Positions 11,878 through 24,257 of a stretch of DNA of 64,000 bases are shown here, piece by piece (positions within the stretch are counted from its first letter, which is position 1; each line of letters opens with the position of its first letter). Source of the stretch: Membranipora membranacea (taxonomy: Eukaryota; Bryozoa; Gymnolaemata; Cheilostomatida; Membraniporidae). Below the pieces are notes generated by a model, which saw only the letters and a program-made list of their open reading frames with translations, did not search any database and had not been told where the DNA came from. Location: contig OU612069.1 of assembly GCA_914767715.1 (NCBI GenBank), forward strand, positions 2,294,001 through 2,358,000, read 5' to 3'. The position numbers were made by a program, and so were the translations under genes.

Positions 11878-13991
11878 TGAGCATCACATCATACAAAATT
11901 TCCTAGAGCGATGCCCTCAAATGCAAGTTCCATACATTAGTAGCAAGCTCCTTTAATGACAAAGTATATGCATCCTTTTCTCGCAACATTTCATGTTTGT
12001 GATAGCTAGTAAATCAATAAAAACCTAGAGCATTGCTTGTAAACATAAAATCGTGAATAATTTTAGATTTGATCCAGATGAACCAATTCATATGGACTAA
12101 CCAAGGCCATCGCCACAGGTGAAAATGAATCCCCATGATGTAAAAATATGTTTGTAAAAATATTGTTTTAAAGGCTGACGAATCGAGCCGCCAGGGTAGA
12201 AAGGCATATAATTGATGTAATGTGATGCTATTGAAATCATTGCCTGGATTTATCCGGTTCACCTGCAAAATGACTTTTTTAACATTCCTAAAATTCAAAT
12301 TTCTATTTAGCCATAATAATCTATTTGCAAATCACTGGGAGAGCAATAAGAGCATAGCTTATCACAAATGAAATCAAATACCCACAACAAATACCACACA
12401 TTATTCACATGCAAAAGTTTGATGTCATCTCAGTCTGAACCGAGATGCTTTGACAGAAAGGCAAGTTGGGTGTAATGTGTTGATATTCAAATTAAAGATT
12501 AGGTTCATTCAATCATGTCAAGTTCATTACAAGCTAAATTTTAAAAGCGTTCTCAAATACAAATTGGAATCTCACATAAATGACTTGAATAGGCAGCGCA
12601 GTGAGAGCATAGCTTATCACAACTAGAATCTTATACCTGATCATTCATTAATAATATGACATAAATTATTGTAAGGCAACATTTAGCATTGTTTGTATAT
12701 TATTCATCTCTGCCAACGAGCAAAATCTGAGTTTTAGCTCACATTTTAAAATCCCCTGAGAAGCCTGAGTTGAACGCAAAAATCTGAGTAACTCGGGCTA
12801 AATCTGAGTGGTTGAGAGCGCTGGTAATATTGTCTGTGATATGTAATAAATCAATCAGGTGAAGACCAGAGAAGGCAGGGGAGGGATTTTGTTTTGCAGC
12901 TTAAATTGAGTTAGAAGTTTTCCAAATGCAGTCACCAATAGCTCCTCGGCCATATGCCATCAACAGCTTGAAGTCAATATAGTTAGTTGGGTATCCAGAT
13001 AAATCACAGTATGAAAGGTTTTTACTATTGTATCTACTGTCATGAGGATATTGCTCACTGTGTTAATGGCTGTGATGCCATACAGAGAGCAAGGAGTTAC
13101 AGGGGCCTTAGCCCATGATAATATTCAAAATTGTATCGTGCTAACCTAAATCATTAGCCATCCTTTTGTAAGCCTCTTTAAGTAAATAAATAAGCAATCA
13201 CTACTAGTATGCCTACCTGTAAATATGAGAGCACTACATAGTAAATCTTTTGATTGTATGACTAAACAGAGAGACATTGCGACAACACAAACCATCACAA
13301 TCCAACACTATTATGAGATTATGTTGACTTAATCTTGTCACCAAACAATAGCGTGTGCTCCTGTTTTTAAAAACAATTTTAATTAGCCACACAATTAGAT
13401 ATTTTATTGTGAATAGCAACACATGATAACACTCTATTAGAAGAATGCTGTGTGTACAGCCTCTGCTTACAATTGATATTGCTAGCATAATGAATTACTC
13501 TGTGTTAAACACTTTAACTTTAACTTTAACTTATGAATCCCTATGCTCAGTGCCAAGATATGCACATATTTTGGTAACCTTCCATTTATCATAATAGTTA
13601 GATTGCAATTCAGTATTCATAGATCAGCTTCTTGCTATAATCTGTAATCAAAGAGAAACCCATGCATCCCAATTGACAAGCCCTCGGGGCTAACAAAACC
13701 CATGACCTCCAACGCATGCGCGCTGTGCGACTGACACTCTAACGTATGTCACCAACTCTTAAATCCATCTCATTCTTGATAGCACGCTTTCTGCATCAAA
13801 CAATCGAAGCTAATAAAATATAATCTATTTTAACCACAATTTCTAAATTGAAAGATTCATACCCGTTTGTGTCGACTAAATAAGCCATCACAAAATTACA
13901 AAGAAGATCTTTCCGAACCCACAGAGTCAGTATATTTTTGAGGCATGTGTCATGTGAGATTATAATAATAATAATAATAGCCATTCGCATC
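11878..13991. other. no gene or clear repeat seen
   Basis: AT-rich sequence without coding signal on either strand. The words AGAGCAATAAGAGCATAGCTTATCACAA near 12340 and AGTGAGAGCATAGCTTATCACAA near 12600 recur about 260 bp apart, hinting at a degraded repeat. TTTAACTTTAACTTTAACTT at 13511 is a short 6-bp microsatellite. Confidence 0.45.
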
Positions 13992-14116
13992 ATGGTTGCA
14001 CTAGTCTAAGTGCTCATACTCCAAGGCGCAGGGAGTTGCTTGCGCAAACTATAATAGTTTGCGCAAGCAACTCCCTGCGCCTTGGAGTCTGAGCACTTAG
14101 ACTATGGTTGCACTAG
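13992..14116. repeat. near-perfect palindrome, 48-bp arms, flanked by 13-bp direct repeats
   Basis: Arms 14004-14051 and 14055-14102 are complementary at 47 of 48 positions around a 3-base centre (TAA). ATGGTTGCACTAG stands directly on both sides (13992-14004 and 14104-14116). The arms include CCAAGGCGCAGGGAGTTGC, GC-richer than the surroundings. It could be a foldback transposon with a long target duplication or the product of a template switch during replication. The near identity of the arms indicates recent origin. Confidence 0.85.
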
Positions 14117-15174
14117 CTTGCCATGCACTTCTAGTAGCTTGACTCAGGAGGCTCTACTGGTCGTGGAGCAAGTCGATTGAATAATATAAAACTCAAGCAC
14201 TTTCTAGACGATCAAATGTTTGACAAAGGTGAAAAAACCTATATATACATGAAATTACAACTAAACTACACATGAATAAAAATTTTGTTGAGATATTAAT
14301 CATTGAAATAAGATGGGAAACCAATCAAGACCATTTGTGCCTAAGACTTATTTCCACATTTGAAGTTGAATGATGAGATTTCCTGCTAAATTACTGAATT
14401 CGAATCATTTAATTCATGATCAGAATATTTTGTAAAATGTAGTATTAACAATTTATGATCTTTGGTAATCACAGTATTAGGCTACCAGTAGCAGATTATA
14501 ATTGTACTTGTTGCATTTGGAACATAGGATTATTGTGCCTCATACATCGATTGAATTGAAAGCTTGTTATAGAAGAGGCTTTGTTTAGACAAAGAGAGTA
14601 TATCAAAGGCTAAGGTCTCTGGTGTATTGCGCAATCGTAAGCACACATCAGGCATACTTTCAAAAAACAGATATACATGTTACATTTTGCTTGCATGCAA
14701 CTTACAATGATGCAAAAATCGGCATATCTGGACAGCCCTATTCTGAATAACCAAAAGAAATTTGGAAGTAATCGGACTATTGGAAGTAGGTGTGCGATAC
14801 ATTACTTTGATAGTAACGGCTGTTTTTTGTAGATTTCTTTGAGAAATAATTTTTTTTTTAATATTATTGTGGCTCATTGGGTTTATATTGGTATAATACA
14901 TAATTATATGTGGGTTTAGTTCACCCATGTTAAATACACTTCCCTAGAGTGAAGTTCAAAGTTTGGTCAGGAGGAGATAATCACCAAAATCAGCCAATAC
15001 TTTTAATGAACTGAGAAGAAAGTTTTTTCAACTATTTTTATGTCACTCACTATGTTTTAATCTAAAATAACTGTGTAAACCAAATTTATTGTGATAGGAA
15101 CACTCTCTGTGATGTGTAATGCAAATAGGTATATTTTTGACAAATTTGAAGTTTTCCTCTCTTTAACCCTCCGA
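14117..15174. other. no gene seen
   Basis: AT-rich, with stop codons in all frames at short spacing. Nothing recognisable. Confidence 0.5.
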
Positions 15175-15290
15175 TTCAGGCGCGCCCCCCAATTTAAATT
15201 TTTTACTACCAAAATATTCTTATTCCCTAGAGTCTTAGCTTCGATTTGATATATAGTGGTGCTTTGTTCCTTCCGATATCACGAAACGCC
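15175..15290 (-). repeat. dispersed repeat, inverted partner of 6746-6855
   Basis: Read on the minus strand it gives CGTGATATCGGAAGGAACAA, ATCAAATCGAAG, AAGAATAT and GGTAGTAAA in the same order as 6746-6855. The pair lies about 8.4 kb apart in opposite orientation. Confidence 0.6.
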
Positions 15291-16050
15291 TTAACGGAGC
15301 CACTTTTTAGGGACCTGTCCGTTGACTATATAGTGCTCACAGGCTTTTATTTCGTATCTGTTGGTGTTCCTTAGTCTTATGCCTATGAGGGTATTTGACA
15401 TTTAATTGTCAAAAAATCCACACTACTCAATCATGAATGTGACATGTGACACGCTGCCTCCCTAATTATTAGACAGGATAATTTATACCAGTTTATCATC
15501 TATTTCTATTCATAGCCTTTTCAACACAAATTTGTCTCAATTTTATATTAGAAACAGTTTTTACTCGCCAAAAATGACACACAAGCAGTCTGTCTTATTC
15601 ATCCAATTGTGTAGCCAATTTGTTGGCTCTGATTGGCTGGGTGGAGTGAAATCCTACCTATACACTCATTTTTGCTATTAATTAGAATGCTGTATTGACT
15701 CATCATTTTATGATTCCTTACAACAAATACACTCAACTTATAAATATGATTTAACCTAGCTGAATGCTTGTTCCTATTATAGCAGATTGGGAAATCTTTT
15801 AAGAGGAACTAGATTTGGGTGAAAACACATGAGTGCTTGCAACTTTTGGATAGAGAGAGTTGATGATTCATTGTACTTGATTAAAACATAAGGGCAAGGT
15901 TTGATGTGATGTTAAATCAATTTCATCATGACATGCTCAGTTGTTAGCGAAACGCCAATGTCCTATTGAATCCTCTGGGGGGGGGGGGGGGATAAAGTGC
16001 ACCTGGAACCTTGATATGTGTGATGTTAGATCACAATTAGAATGTTACAA

Positions 16051-16340
16051 TCACCATGTTTCCATGTGGATTTGAGTTCGGCCTAGGTCGAGCTGAGTTG
16101 TCGCCCCTCAATATATACATCCATTCCGAGCGGAGCTGAGCTGAACCTTCAAAAAACCTTCGTAATCGGGACTTGATCCCAGGCCTCTCAAGTCAGAGTC
16201 TATGACTGTTATCCACTCGGCCAGTTTAACTTGATGAGACTAGAGAAGCTCAGCGCAAACTAGAGTGCGTACTGGTCGCTATTCCCATGGTACGAACGGC
16301 CCTGAAAATAGACTCAGTTTGATCCATGGAAACATGGTGA
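16051..16340 (-). mobile_element. tRNA-derived element between inverted repeats, unit 1
   Basis: On the minus strand 16213-16223 reads TGGCCGAGTGG, an exact A box, and 16169-16179 reads GGATCAAGTCC, a near-exact B box. The spacing suits a tRNA, so this is an internal Pol III promoter of Leu/Ser-tRNA type. The acceptor stem does not pair, so it is not a working tRNA gene. The whole is framed by TCACCATGTTTCCATG (16051-16066) and its perfect 16-bp complement at 16325-16340. It resembles a SINE head, but terminal inverted repeats are not usual for SINEs. Confidence 0.6.
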
Positions 16341-16955
16341 ATGTGGGAAAAATTGAATTGAATAAGATATCTAGAGTTGGAACTTGATGAAGCACATGTG
16401 TCAATCAGGAAACACAGTCCAAATTCTAATCTAGTTGTTTTCCACACCATTATTTTGAGGATATGAACAATTAAGAGAACTCCATGATAATTCATCCAAC
16501 ATTATTCCCATTATAATATGAATGTATGCTATTTTTAGAGCCGTGCCAAGATAAAGGATAGGAATCATTTGTTTGTGCCAAGTTTGACATGATAGATTAA
16601 ATAATAGTTTTTGTTCTAACAAACTTAATCCATAAAATTATTGTTTTAGGGTGGTGAATAATTGATGAATGGTAAAAATGTTGATCACTAATACACAAAA
16701 GAGCTTTACAATTTCATACCATGACAAGATTTTTACAGCTATTCAAATTGCTGGGAATGTCAATATATTATTCACATTGCCAAAGTTGTTAAACAAACTG
16801 ACTAAAATGCGCCAAGCTGTTTTGTTGCCAAAAGTAATACCAAGGAATCCAATATCATGAGACATAATATTTCATTGGGGCTGAGAACGATTAGAGATAA
16901 AGTGCACCTGGAACCTTGATAGGTGTGATGTTATATCACAATTAGAATGTTACAA

Positions 16956-17245
16956 TCACCATGTTTCCATGTGGATTTGAGGCCTGCCTATATCGAGCTG
17001 AGTTGTCACCCCTCAATATATACATCCATTCCGAGCGGAGCTGAGCTGAACCTTCAAAAAACCTTCGTAATCAGGACTTGATCCCAGGCCTCTCAAGTCA
17101 CAGTCTATGACTGTTAACCACTCGGCCAGTTTAACTTGATGAGACTAGAGGAGCTCAGCGCAAACTAGAGTGCGAACTGGTCGCTATTCCCATGGTTCGA
17201 ACGACCCTGAAAATAGACTCAGTTTGATCCATGGAAACATGGTGA
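16956..17245 (-). mobile_element. tRNA-derived element between inverted repeats, unit 2
   Basis: This is the duplicate of 16051-16340. The A box is at 17118-17128 and the B box at 17074-17084 on the minus strand. The 16-bp inverted repeats are at 16956-16971 and 17230-17245. It arose with the surrounding tandem duplication, not by a separate insertion. Confidence 0.6.
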
Positions 17246-17850
17246 ATGTGGGAAAAATTGAATTGATTAAGATCTCTATAGTTTGAGTTGGAACTTGATG
17301 AAGCACATGTGTCAGCCAGGAATCACAGTCCAAATTCTAATCTAGTTGTTTTCGACACCATTATTTTGAGGATATGAACAATTAAGAGAACTCCATGATA
17401 ATTCACCCAATATTATTCCCATTATGATATGAATGCATGCTATTTTTAGAGCCATGCCAAGATAAAGGATAGGTATCATTTGTTTGTGCCAAGTTCAACA
17501 TTATAGATTAAATAATAGTTTTTGTTCTAACAAACTCAATCCATAAAATTATTGTTTTAGGGTGGTGAATAATTGATGAATGGTAAAAATGTTAATCAAT
17601 AATACACAAAAGAGCTTTACAATTTCATACCATGACAAGATTTTTACAGCTATTCCACTGAATTAGATTCAATGCGCTAGATTCAATGAGCTATTCAAAT
17701 TGCTGGGAATGTCAATATATTATTCACATTGCCAAAGTTGTTAAACAAACTGACTAATAAGCTCCGAGCTGTTTTGTCGCCAAAAGTAATACCAAGGAAT
17801 CCAATATCATGAGACATAAAATTTCATTGGGGACTGAGAACGATTAGGGA

Positions 17851-18750
17851 CAATGTTTTCCACATTTTACAACTCCGTCGATTTCTCTGTATATTAAAAA
17901 TTATATTATACATTCAATCTGTTCCGCGCTTTATTTTATGAAAATTAACCCATGTGATATCACAAGTATTTTTTACCGAAAAATGAATTAATAATTGTTC
18001 ATGCTGAACATTCTGTCTGTGTTTTCATCACCCCCTGGCCCCCTGCCAAAATTATGAGACATGAGCCAGTGTAGTCAAGATGAAGGGGAATTTGCTTGGT
18101 GGATTTTCAGATTAGATTGAAAGAGGAAGATGGAAGGAAGGTAAGATGGAAGGGAGTTCCATTCCATACCTCAGGTGAGGTTATATATGGATCGCCCACC
18201 CATTGTCACTAATCTTCATTTAAAGCTACTCATCCGACCGTTGGCTTGATTATAACAATGAACAATGGTCCAATATATAGTTCAACCAGAATTGATTTGT
18301 ACCTTCAGCCTCTCCTTTTAGTCTAGAGCTCAGCGGCTCTCTGCACATGTGAGAACAGTTGTGACATACTTTCGTCTCTGCAGCACAAGGCCTGGATTGA
18401 TTCACATAGACTGAGTACCTAAATTGGAAACCCATTATTTGGAATTATTTGGGCCAAAATTGAACACTGAATTTTTGGAGTTGCCTTTCTTGATGGAAGG
18501 CAGCGCCACCATTGCTATGTTGCGGGGATAGACTATGTCACAACACAAGGCTATCCTGCAGGCAGAATGGGAAATAAGGATCAAGGCAAAATGAAATGTA
18601 GGTCGTTATTTAAGGTTGACCAAGGCTACTTAATTATGAGACTATAAATTTCAATGGTAATTAGATAGAACACCAAAACGTCATTGAAGTTTGAAATTTT
18701 ATTTCATAATGTTTTGCAAGGAAGGAATTCACCTGTCAATTGCAAAGAGA
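17851..18750. other. no gene seen
   Basis: No coding signal. TTTTTGGAGTTGCC at about 18474 is one instance of the dispersed GGAGTTGYCC word. Nothing else recognised. Confidence 0.45.
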
Positions 18751-19569
18751 AGTGATTCCAAAAAATACAACCACTTTTAACGTTACCCCACCAGTATGCT
18801 GAACCAAAACAATGATAACTTGCAGATCTACCCAGCGCTGTTATCACTGCCATGCACTTGGCTGAAACAAATATGCTAACGAATTCCCACAAGTGTGTAT
18901 AAATGACAGGAACTATATAGCTCTAAGGTTATACGAATTATAACAAAGATTTATAGGATGTACCAAAGGAGGGGGTCTGTTTGATGCCAATGATCTGGTT
19001 GTTCACCAGTTATCCATGTTTTTCGCATACTACGTGAAACATTTCATCACTAGAACATTTGATTTTGGAGCCGGACACGAAAGCTCAAAGAAACTGCTGT
19101 TTGCTGCAAAGTTTCATATTACTGATTAATTATGATTATTCATTTTGGATAGATTCATGTTTGCTGTTTACTCAAAAAATAAGAGCTTGAAAGCTGCTCT
19201 TATTTCTCAGTGCTAACTGTGCATTGTAAATAATGGTCTATTAAACAAATATTTAAGTTGAATATTGAGTTACTGAATATGTTTCAGGTAACGTAAATGC
19301 TGATTTGCCGCCAACTCACATTGTATGCCGTTGTTCAGCGACGAATTCTATAAAAAACAAAATCAATGAACACAAAAAGGCTTTACAATTTCATGAGACA
19401 GAAATTGGACGGGACGGTAATACATTTATATTCCCTAAGCTTTAAAACCAATTTATAAAAAAGGCTAGCTTCACTGACGTATGTATGTCAATAGCAACAT
19501 TAGGAATCCAATAGCAATGAGGCATTACATTTTTGTTGGGGCGAGGAGCAGTAAAGACGTGAATTATGG
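18751..19569 (+). repeat. segment A: upstream flank of the 19566-23069 gene, duplicated at 24258-25073
   Basis: It is almost identical to 24258-25073 apart from a few substitutions, an 8-base insertion in the copy (GACTTTGT near 24532) and a 12-base loss (TTTATATTCCCT near 19427 is missing from the copy). The likeness ends at ATGG, exactly at the presumed start codon (19566-19568). It includes a stem-loop with 10-bp AAATAAGAGC arms at about 19179-19207. It presumably holds the gene's promoter and 5' leader, inferred from position only. Confidence 0.85.
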
Positions 19570-22500
19570 ATAGTGGCTCAAGTGAAACATGCTTGATGAC
19601 TCCCTTGCAGCCAAATATCAGAATTCCAAGTGTCACCTCTGCTGAGTCTGCAAAAAGAAGAAAAATTGCTGACTGCTCAACTGATGAACACAACAAGGAA
19701 AGCTTCAACGAAGATCTATTCAGTGATGTGGTAGGTCTTAGCAGCTAATAATGTTCTCACAAATGAAATTCATGTCGCTATACTGTCTATTGCTCCACTT
19801 CCCTTGTTCAGAAGGGCAAGCAAGCTGTGCATTCGGAGTTGTAATCCCACTTTAATAAAATGGACGACCTTTTTGACTTGTCTAAGCGTTACATATTTCA
19901 ACATCATGTACTATAGAAAGTGTATTGTAAATAGTATGTCAAATAAAAAGTATATGTAATAATGCAACTCATTGAAATAAAGGAATCTTTCAGATACCAT
20001 GTTGATTAAAAACTACCAGTACCAAAGGTAAATCAAGATTCAAATTTTTGAAAGAATTTGCATTGACATTCTATTAAATTAATTGGGGCCACCTGAACAA
20101 ATAACGTAACTCCTTACTTTTTTCCTCAAGGTTGAAGCTGAGACTAGGAAGGCATCTAAGCAGCTATGCAAGGAATATGATGTTGGTGATGAAGAAATCT
20201 TTTCTGAGCGTATCACTTGCTTGACAATAGGATCCTTCGAGATGTACACCTCTGAAAAAGTACACATTGCCCACATTTTATGTGCTGGACCGTTCCGAAA
20301 AACTCGTAACTTTAGTCTGAGAGAGGGCAATATATTCGTACAATGCATGAAAAAAACTATTTACAACAAGGAACTTAGAGCGAGGATTGAGACCGAAGAT
20401 AATCCAACTAAATGTTCCAACAATCTTCTTCACATCGTATCCACAGCTGCTGATCTCAGCACTACTCTCAACCGCTCGACAAATGAGATCGTTTCTGAAT
20501 CCGGCAAAGTGAAGATCTCACATAAGATGAATGAACAACGCTGTGAGATCTCTGTGAAAAACAATAAAAAATGGGTAGTAGTGTCCCAGTTCAGCTATAG
20601 CGTCAACGACAGTGAGGTACAGAAACTTTCCTTTTAGATTTTGTGAAATTTCATAGACCATTTCTTGACACTCTATTGTTGAACCTGAAGCAAATGTTTA
20701 AAACTGGCCTGTTTGATATTCGACCATTTGATATGATTTGATATTTGAATTAATAAGCCACATCAAAGAATCAAGCTGAGGCTAGTACGATACATTCCTA
20801 CATACTACATTCCTACATACATACTACATTCCTACATAGGATACATTCTATACATTCTCAGATAATTGTCCTGATAAGACATTCTATTCAATTTTTAAAT
20901 CATAAGTGAGTTGTTCTTACTGTCAGAATTGATTGGTAAATGAATACAATAATTTCACTGGTTGTGGTTCAGTTTTCTAGAGAAAACATCAAATTGCGTA
21001 CATTGCAAATAAAAATAGAAAATCAAGGCATAAGTGGTTGCATCACACTTCAGCATTCTGAGGAATAGAACCAATCCGGGTTATCTTTGTACTACTGAAT
21101 CTACCCCCCCCCCCCATCTTTTTCCGTAGTTTGATGTAACAGAGTGCAATATGCAAAATTATGGAGTGGCTTTATCTTGTACCCCACATTCACTTATCCC
21201 CTGTTACTATCAATGACATAAAGTCATTGAAGTTCTCTAATGTGGCAAGGCACAATGTGTCACAGTCTAAGTTCTATCATTGACAACAGGTACATTGTAA
21301 CAAGTTTACCTGTTTTGTTTATCTGTTTTGTTAGCTCTTTTGGCAATTATAAACAACTGCAGGATACATGAAAACCAATGGTATCATTTGTCAGAAACTT
21401 GAGATCTGATTGTTTTCAACCCACATTTGATTTCATTCGAATCACAGCTTTATACGCCCTTTTGAATTATTTATTGTTGAAGATAAACTTTGATTAAAGT
21501 TCTAATCACTCGCCACCTGATTTGGCTCGACTCCGGTACAATCTGACTCATTGATCAATGAAGATGGTTCAAAGGATACTTCAAACCTAGTAATCATTGT
21601 TTCATTTGTCATCTGTCAGTGCGGCTACTAAAAATGGTTGGGAGGAAAAGCAGGATGGAAGGGGAGTTTGAGGTTAATCTGTTATTTTCTATACTGTGCA
21701 GCAATGAGTATTTTTACAGGGACTTATATGCGGAACAGGTAACAATTCATGTTTTGCAGATCAGGCGGTATTTCAAAACTTTTACTTTTGAAATTGAACT
21801 TTAAATGAATGCTGTCAATAAATTGTATTTTAGTCTGGATTAACTAGTTTGAATTTAGTCCTTATTTAAAAGCAAAACCATCAGGTAGGTGATGGATCCT
21901 ATACCTCTCAATAACATTATGTAGTTATGAGCATGTATTATGACAAACACATTATTTTACAGAGAACTAGGCCAGACTTGAGCAATGAGGAACTGAAAGA
22001 ATGTATGCGCTTGATTGACAGGTTCACAAAGGCCTCAGCCTACCCTTCCTTCCCCAGGCCAGAAGATCAAGGGGCTTCAACTTCTGATGACAGGCCTAGC
22101 CGAAAGGACCAGAAAAAAGGGAAAAAAGGGAAAAAGAAGAAAAATACCCAAAAGTCACTGCCTACTAAACCCATTTTTGTAACATTCTCATTCACTAAGG
22201 ATGTCAGTGAGATTGCCATTGGTGGTGAAATTAAGGTTTCAATATTGCTCTCTATCGGTCAGGAGAGCAAGTTTTTTTTAAAACAGAGCAACGGAACACC
22301 ATACAATATAAAAAAGTGCAGTAAAGAGTATAGGGAAGATCTCCCTGATAGAGCGTGGTATATGTACTGTAGGGAGGTCCAAGATGAAGTTGAGAAAGCA
22401 ATATTCAGGTCAATGATTGAATACCGGTGGTCAGAAATCCAGAATCATGCATATGTAGGAGACATAGCTTGCCACATGTTGTTTGTGTCTAGTCAGCAGG

Positions 22501-23069
22501 ATAATTATATGTCATTGATCCATGTTAAATCTTCAGTAGAGAACCATGATAGTTCCCATTTCGATAACAATGCACGCACTGTCTCCTTTCCTGATTTGGG
22601 AAATTTATGGGACAACAATCAAATATCTATTCTTGTTCACAGCCACTATCCTAGATTCAAAGCCCTTCATGATTATTGCAATTCTAATTACGACCGATAC
22701 ATACAGGCTTGGATTAACATTCTAAGGCATTCCCAACCAAGTAGATTACTAAATGAGATTTATGATGTTGACCTTCTTCTATTTCTCAATTCAGTCACAC
22801 AAGAAAATTGCCCGTCATTTTTCTTTCCAACCATTCAGTATGGTTTTCAAATAGATCAAACATCAACAGCTAGATATCGCAATTGTATCGAGGGCTGTCA
22901 AACTGGCCAAGGTCAGGAAAATCATAGTCTTCGTGATGCTCATCATATATTCTTGAACATGGCACCTGGTCATGTGCGTTGTAGCTACGCTAAACATTTC
23001 AATGAGGCTCTATTCAAACGTTTTCTACATACACTACTACATAATACCTCACCTATGAGGCGCATATAG
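19566..23069 (+). CDS. unrecognised protein gene, at least four coding exons
   Basis: Four coding blocks lie in line. 19566-19730 holds 55 codons from ATG and has donor GTAGGT. 20131-20616 holds 162 codons after acceptor TTTCCTCAAG, in frame with the first. A block from about 21620 to 21738 has donor GTAACA. 21963-23069 holds 368 codons after acceptor TTTTACAG, ending TAG. Blocks one to two and three to four match in phase 0. Block two ends in phase 0 but block three needs phase 1, so a small exon or another splice site is missing, or block two ends its own transcript at 20637. AATAAA at 23338-23343 follows the last stop. The product has no membrane segment or signal peptide, carries a basic KKGKKGKKKK run early in block four, and is otherwise mixed in composition. 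I do not recognise the family; an RNA-helicase-associated module was considered but is not supported. The flanks were duplicated but the coding body was not kept (see 24258-25816). Confidence 0.65.
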
Positions 23070-23136
23070 GCGCGGCTATCATTTGAAGCATTTTTATATT
23101 TTATTTGGACCGACCAAAAACACACCCTGTAGGCAA

Positions 23137-23210
23137 AGCTGAGTAGCTCAGTGGTAGAGGTTCTGCCTTGAGAACACGTAGTTGCAATCCCACTCCCACT
23201 CTAATTAATC
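23137..23210 (+). other. tRNA-like sequence in the 3' UTR of the unrecognised gene
   Basis: TAGCTCAGTGGTAGAG is an A box and D arm of standard tRNA form. Then come a GTTCT/AGAAC stem with a 6-base loop and a weak B box (AGTTGCAATCCC). The anticodon loop is one base short and the T arm is damaged. It is a tRNA-derived insertion or tRNA pseudogene, not a functional tRNA. Confidence 0.5.
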
Positions 23211-23518
23211 TTGGTCATTAAAGCTTTTATTAGAACTATTCTTCTTTTTTCATCATCAATTATTTTTATGACACATTGTAACGGAACCCTCTGTATGTGT
23301 ATTGCTCTTGTTATAGCCTTCTGTTTTTTTTTGTGAGAATAAAATCAACTCTAACAGTCATATCAGATGTGAGATCAGTGTATTTGTTATCTCAGCCACC
23401 ACCTAAGCTCTTTTCTTAACATGTCAAGACAATTCCAAATCAACTGGCTCCGAAATAAGTATGCGTTGAACTGTTATATTCATGGCTTTCTAGCAGCTCT
23501 AGAAGATTAAAGGTTTTC

Positions 23519-24257
23519 TGAAGTTTCCTTTTAGGGTACAGTGCCAGTTTTTCAATAAAATTTCCTATTATTCTAAATATTGGTATTCTTACAAAAAATA
23601 AATTGTGACAATGCAGAATGAGTTAAAGTGTTAAAATCTCCTTTGCGCTCTCACCACATGATTTTTTCTGCAGTGTTCTCCTGGATATAGGGCTCAGCAA
23701 CAATTTGCCACTAAGGCCTGACCAAAATTCTACATTCTCTCACAATCTTGACTGATTCAAGTAGATCAATCAGTAGACCATAGTATTAACCATATGATGA
23801 TGTTGTACGAGTGAATTTTCTTCCTGCTAGTCTGTTTTTTGGGCTTGTACAGGTATACCAAGGAGTAAGGGTAAACTGAGCGTAATTTATGCTCAAGTAT
23901 CAATGCCAGTCAGAAAAAAAAATCATCAAGGAACAGGCTAAGAATATGATTTGATTAGCAAGGACGGTTAAGTCTTTCTTGTTCCCATCAATATATGCTT
24001 ACTTTGAAAGTGGAGCTTCCATAAGGATGAATGGTAGCGATTATTGCATCATAAAGCAGTTTTTCATTCCGACTCTGGTGCTTTGCAGTCTGTATTTAAA
24101 TAGGATTACTGACAACTTGTCAGTTATCCTATTTAAATACAGTGACAAGTGTAACCTAGGAGATTAAATCAGTTTTCCGAAGTTTACTTCTTGCTAGTTT
24201 GATCCAACCAAACCCTGCCCAATGCTATAGTTAGAACTACAATCATGCTCGTTATAA
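23519..24257 (+). repeat. segment B: downstream flank of the 19566-23069 gene, duplicated at 25076-25816
   Basis: It is almost identical to 25076-25816, beginning TGAAGTTTCCTTTTAGGG and ending GTTATAAAG. It contains a hairpin (24090-24142). Segment A' follows at once. No coding content is recognised. Confidence 0.85.
24090..24142. repeat. hairpin with 26-bp arms (copy in segment B)
   Basis: 24090-24115 (CTGTATTTAAATAGGATTAC then TGACAA) is complementary to 24117-24142 with one mismatch around a single C. Its duplicate is at 25647-25699 with one further change. It is part of the duplicated flank; no flanking target duplication was seen. Confidence 0.75.

Larger units (their letters stand above)
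15991..17850 (+). repeat. tandem duplication, two units of 0.9-0.95 kb
   Basis: Unit 1 (15991-16895) and unit 2 (16896 to about 17850) both start GATAAAGTGCACCTGGAACC and both end in TTCATTGGGG then CTGAGAACGATTAG. They differ by scattered substitutions and by an insertion in unit 2 near 17653-17690. A 14-base G run directly precedes unit 1. Each unit contains one tRNA-like element bounded by inverted repeats. Open frames inside are not conserved between units, so I call no gene. Confidence 0.85.

Noticed and set aside
16160-16232. Functional tRNA gene (also 17070-17135, 23137-23210, 63054-63130)
   Set aside because: A and/or B boxes are good but acceptor stems do not pair and some loops are the wrong length.
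18704-18892. Minus-strand frame repeated at 24184-24399 (MWEFVSIFVSAKCMAV)
   Set aside because: It is repeated only because the flank is duplicated; small indels change its end and it has no known motif.
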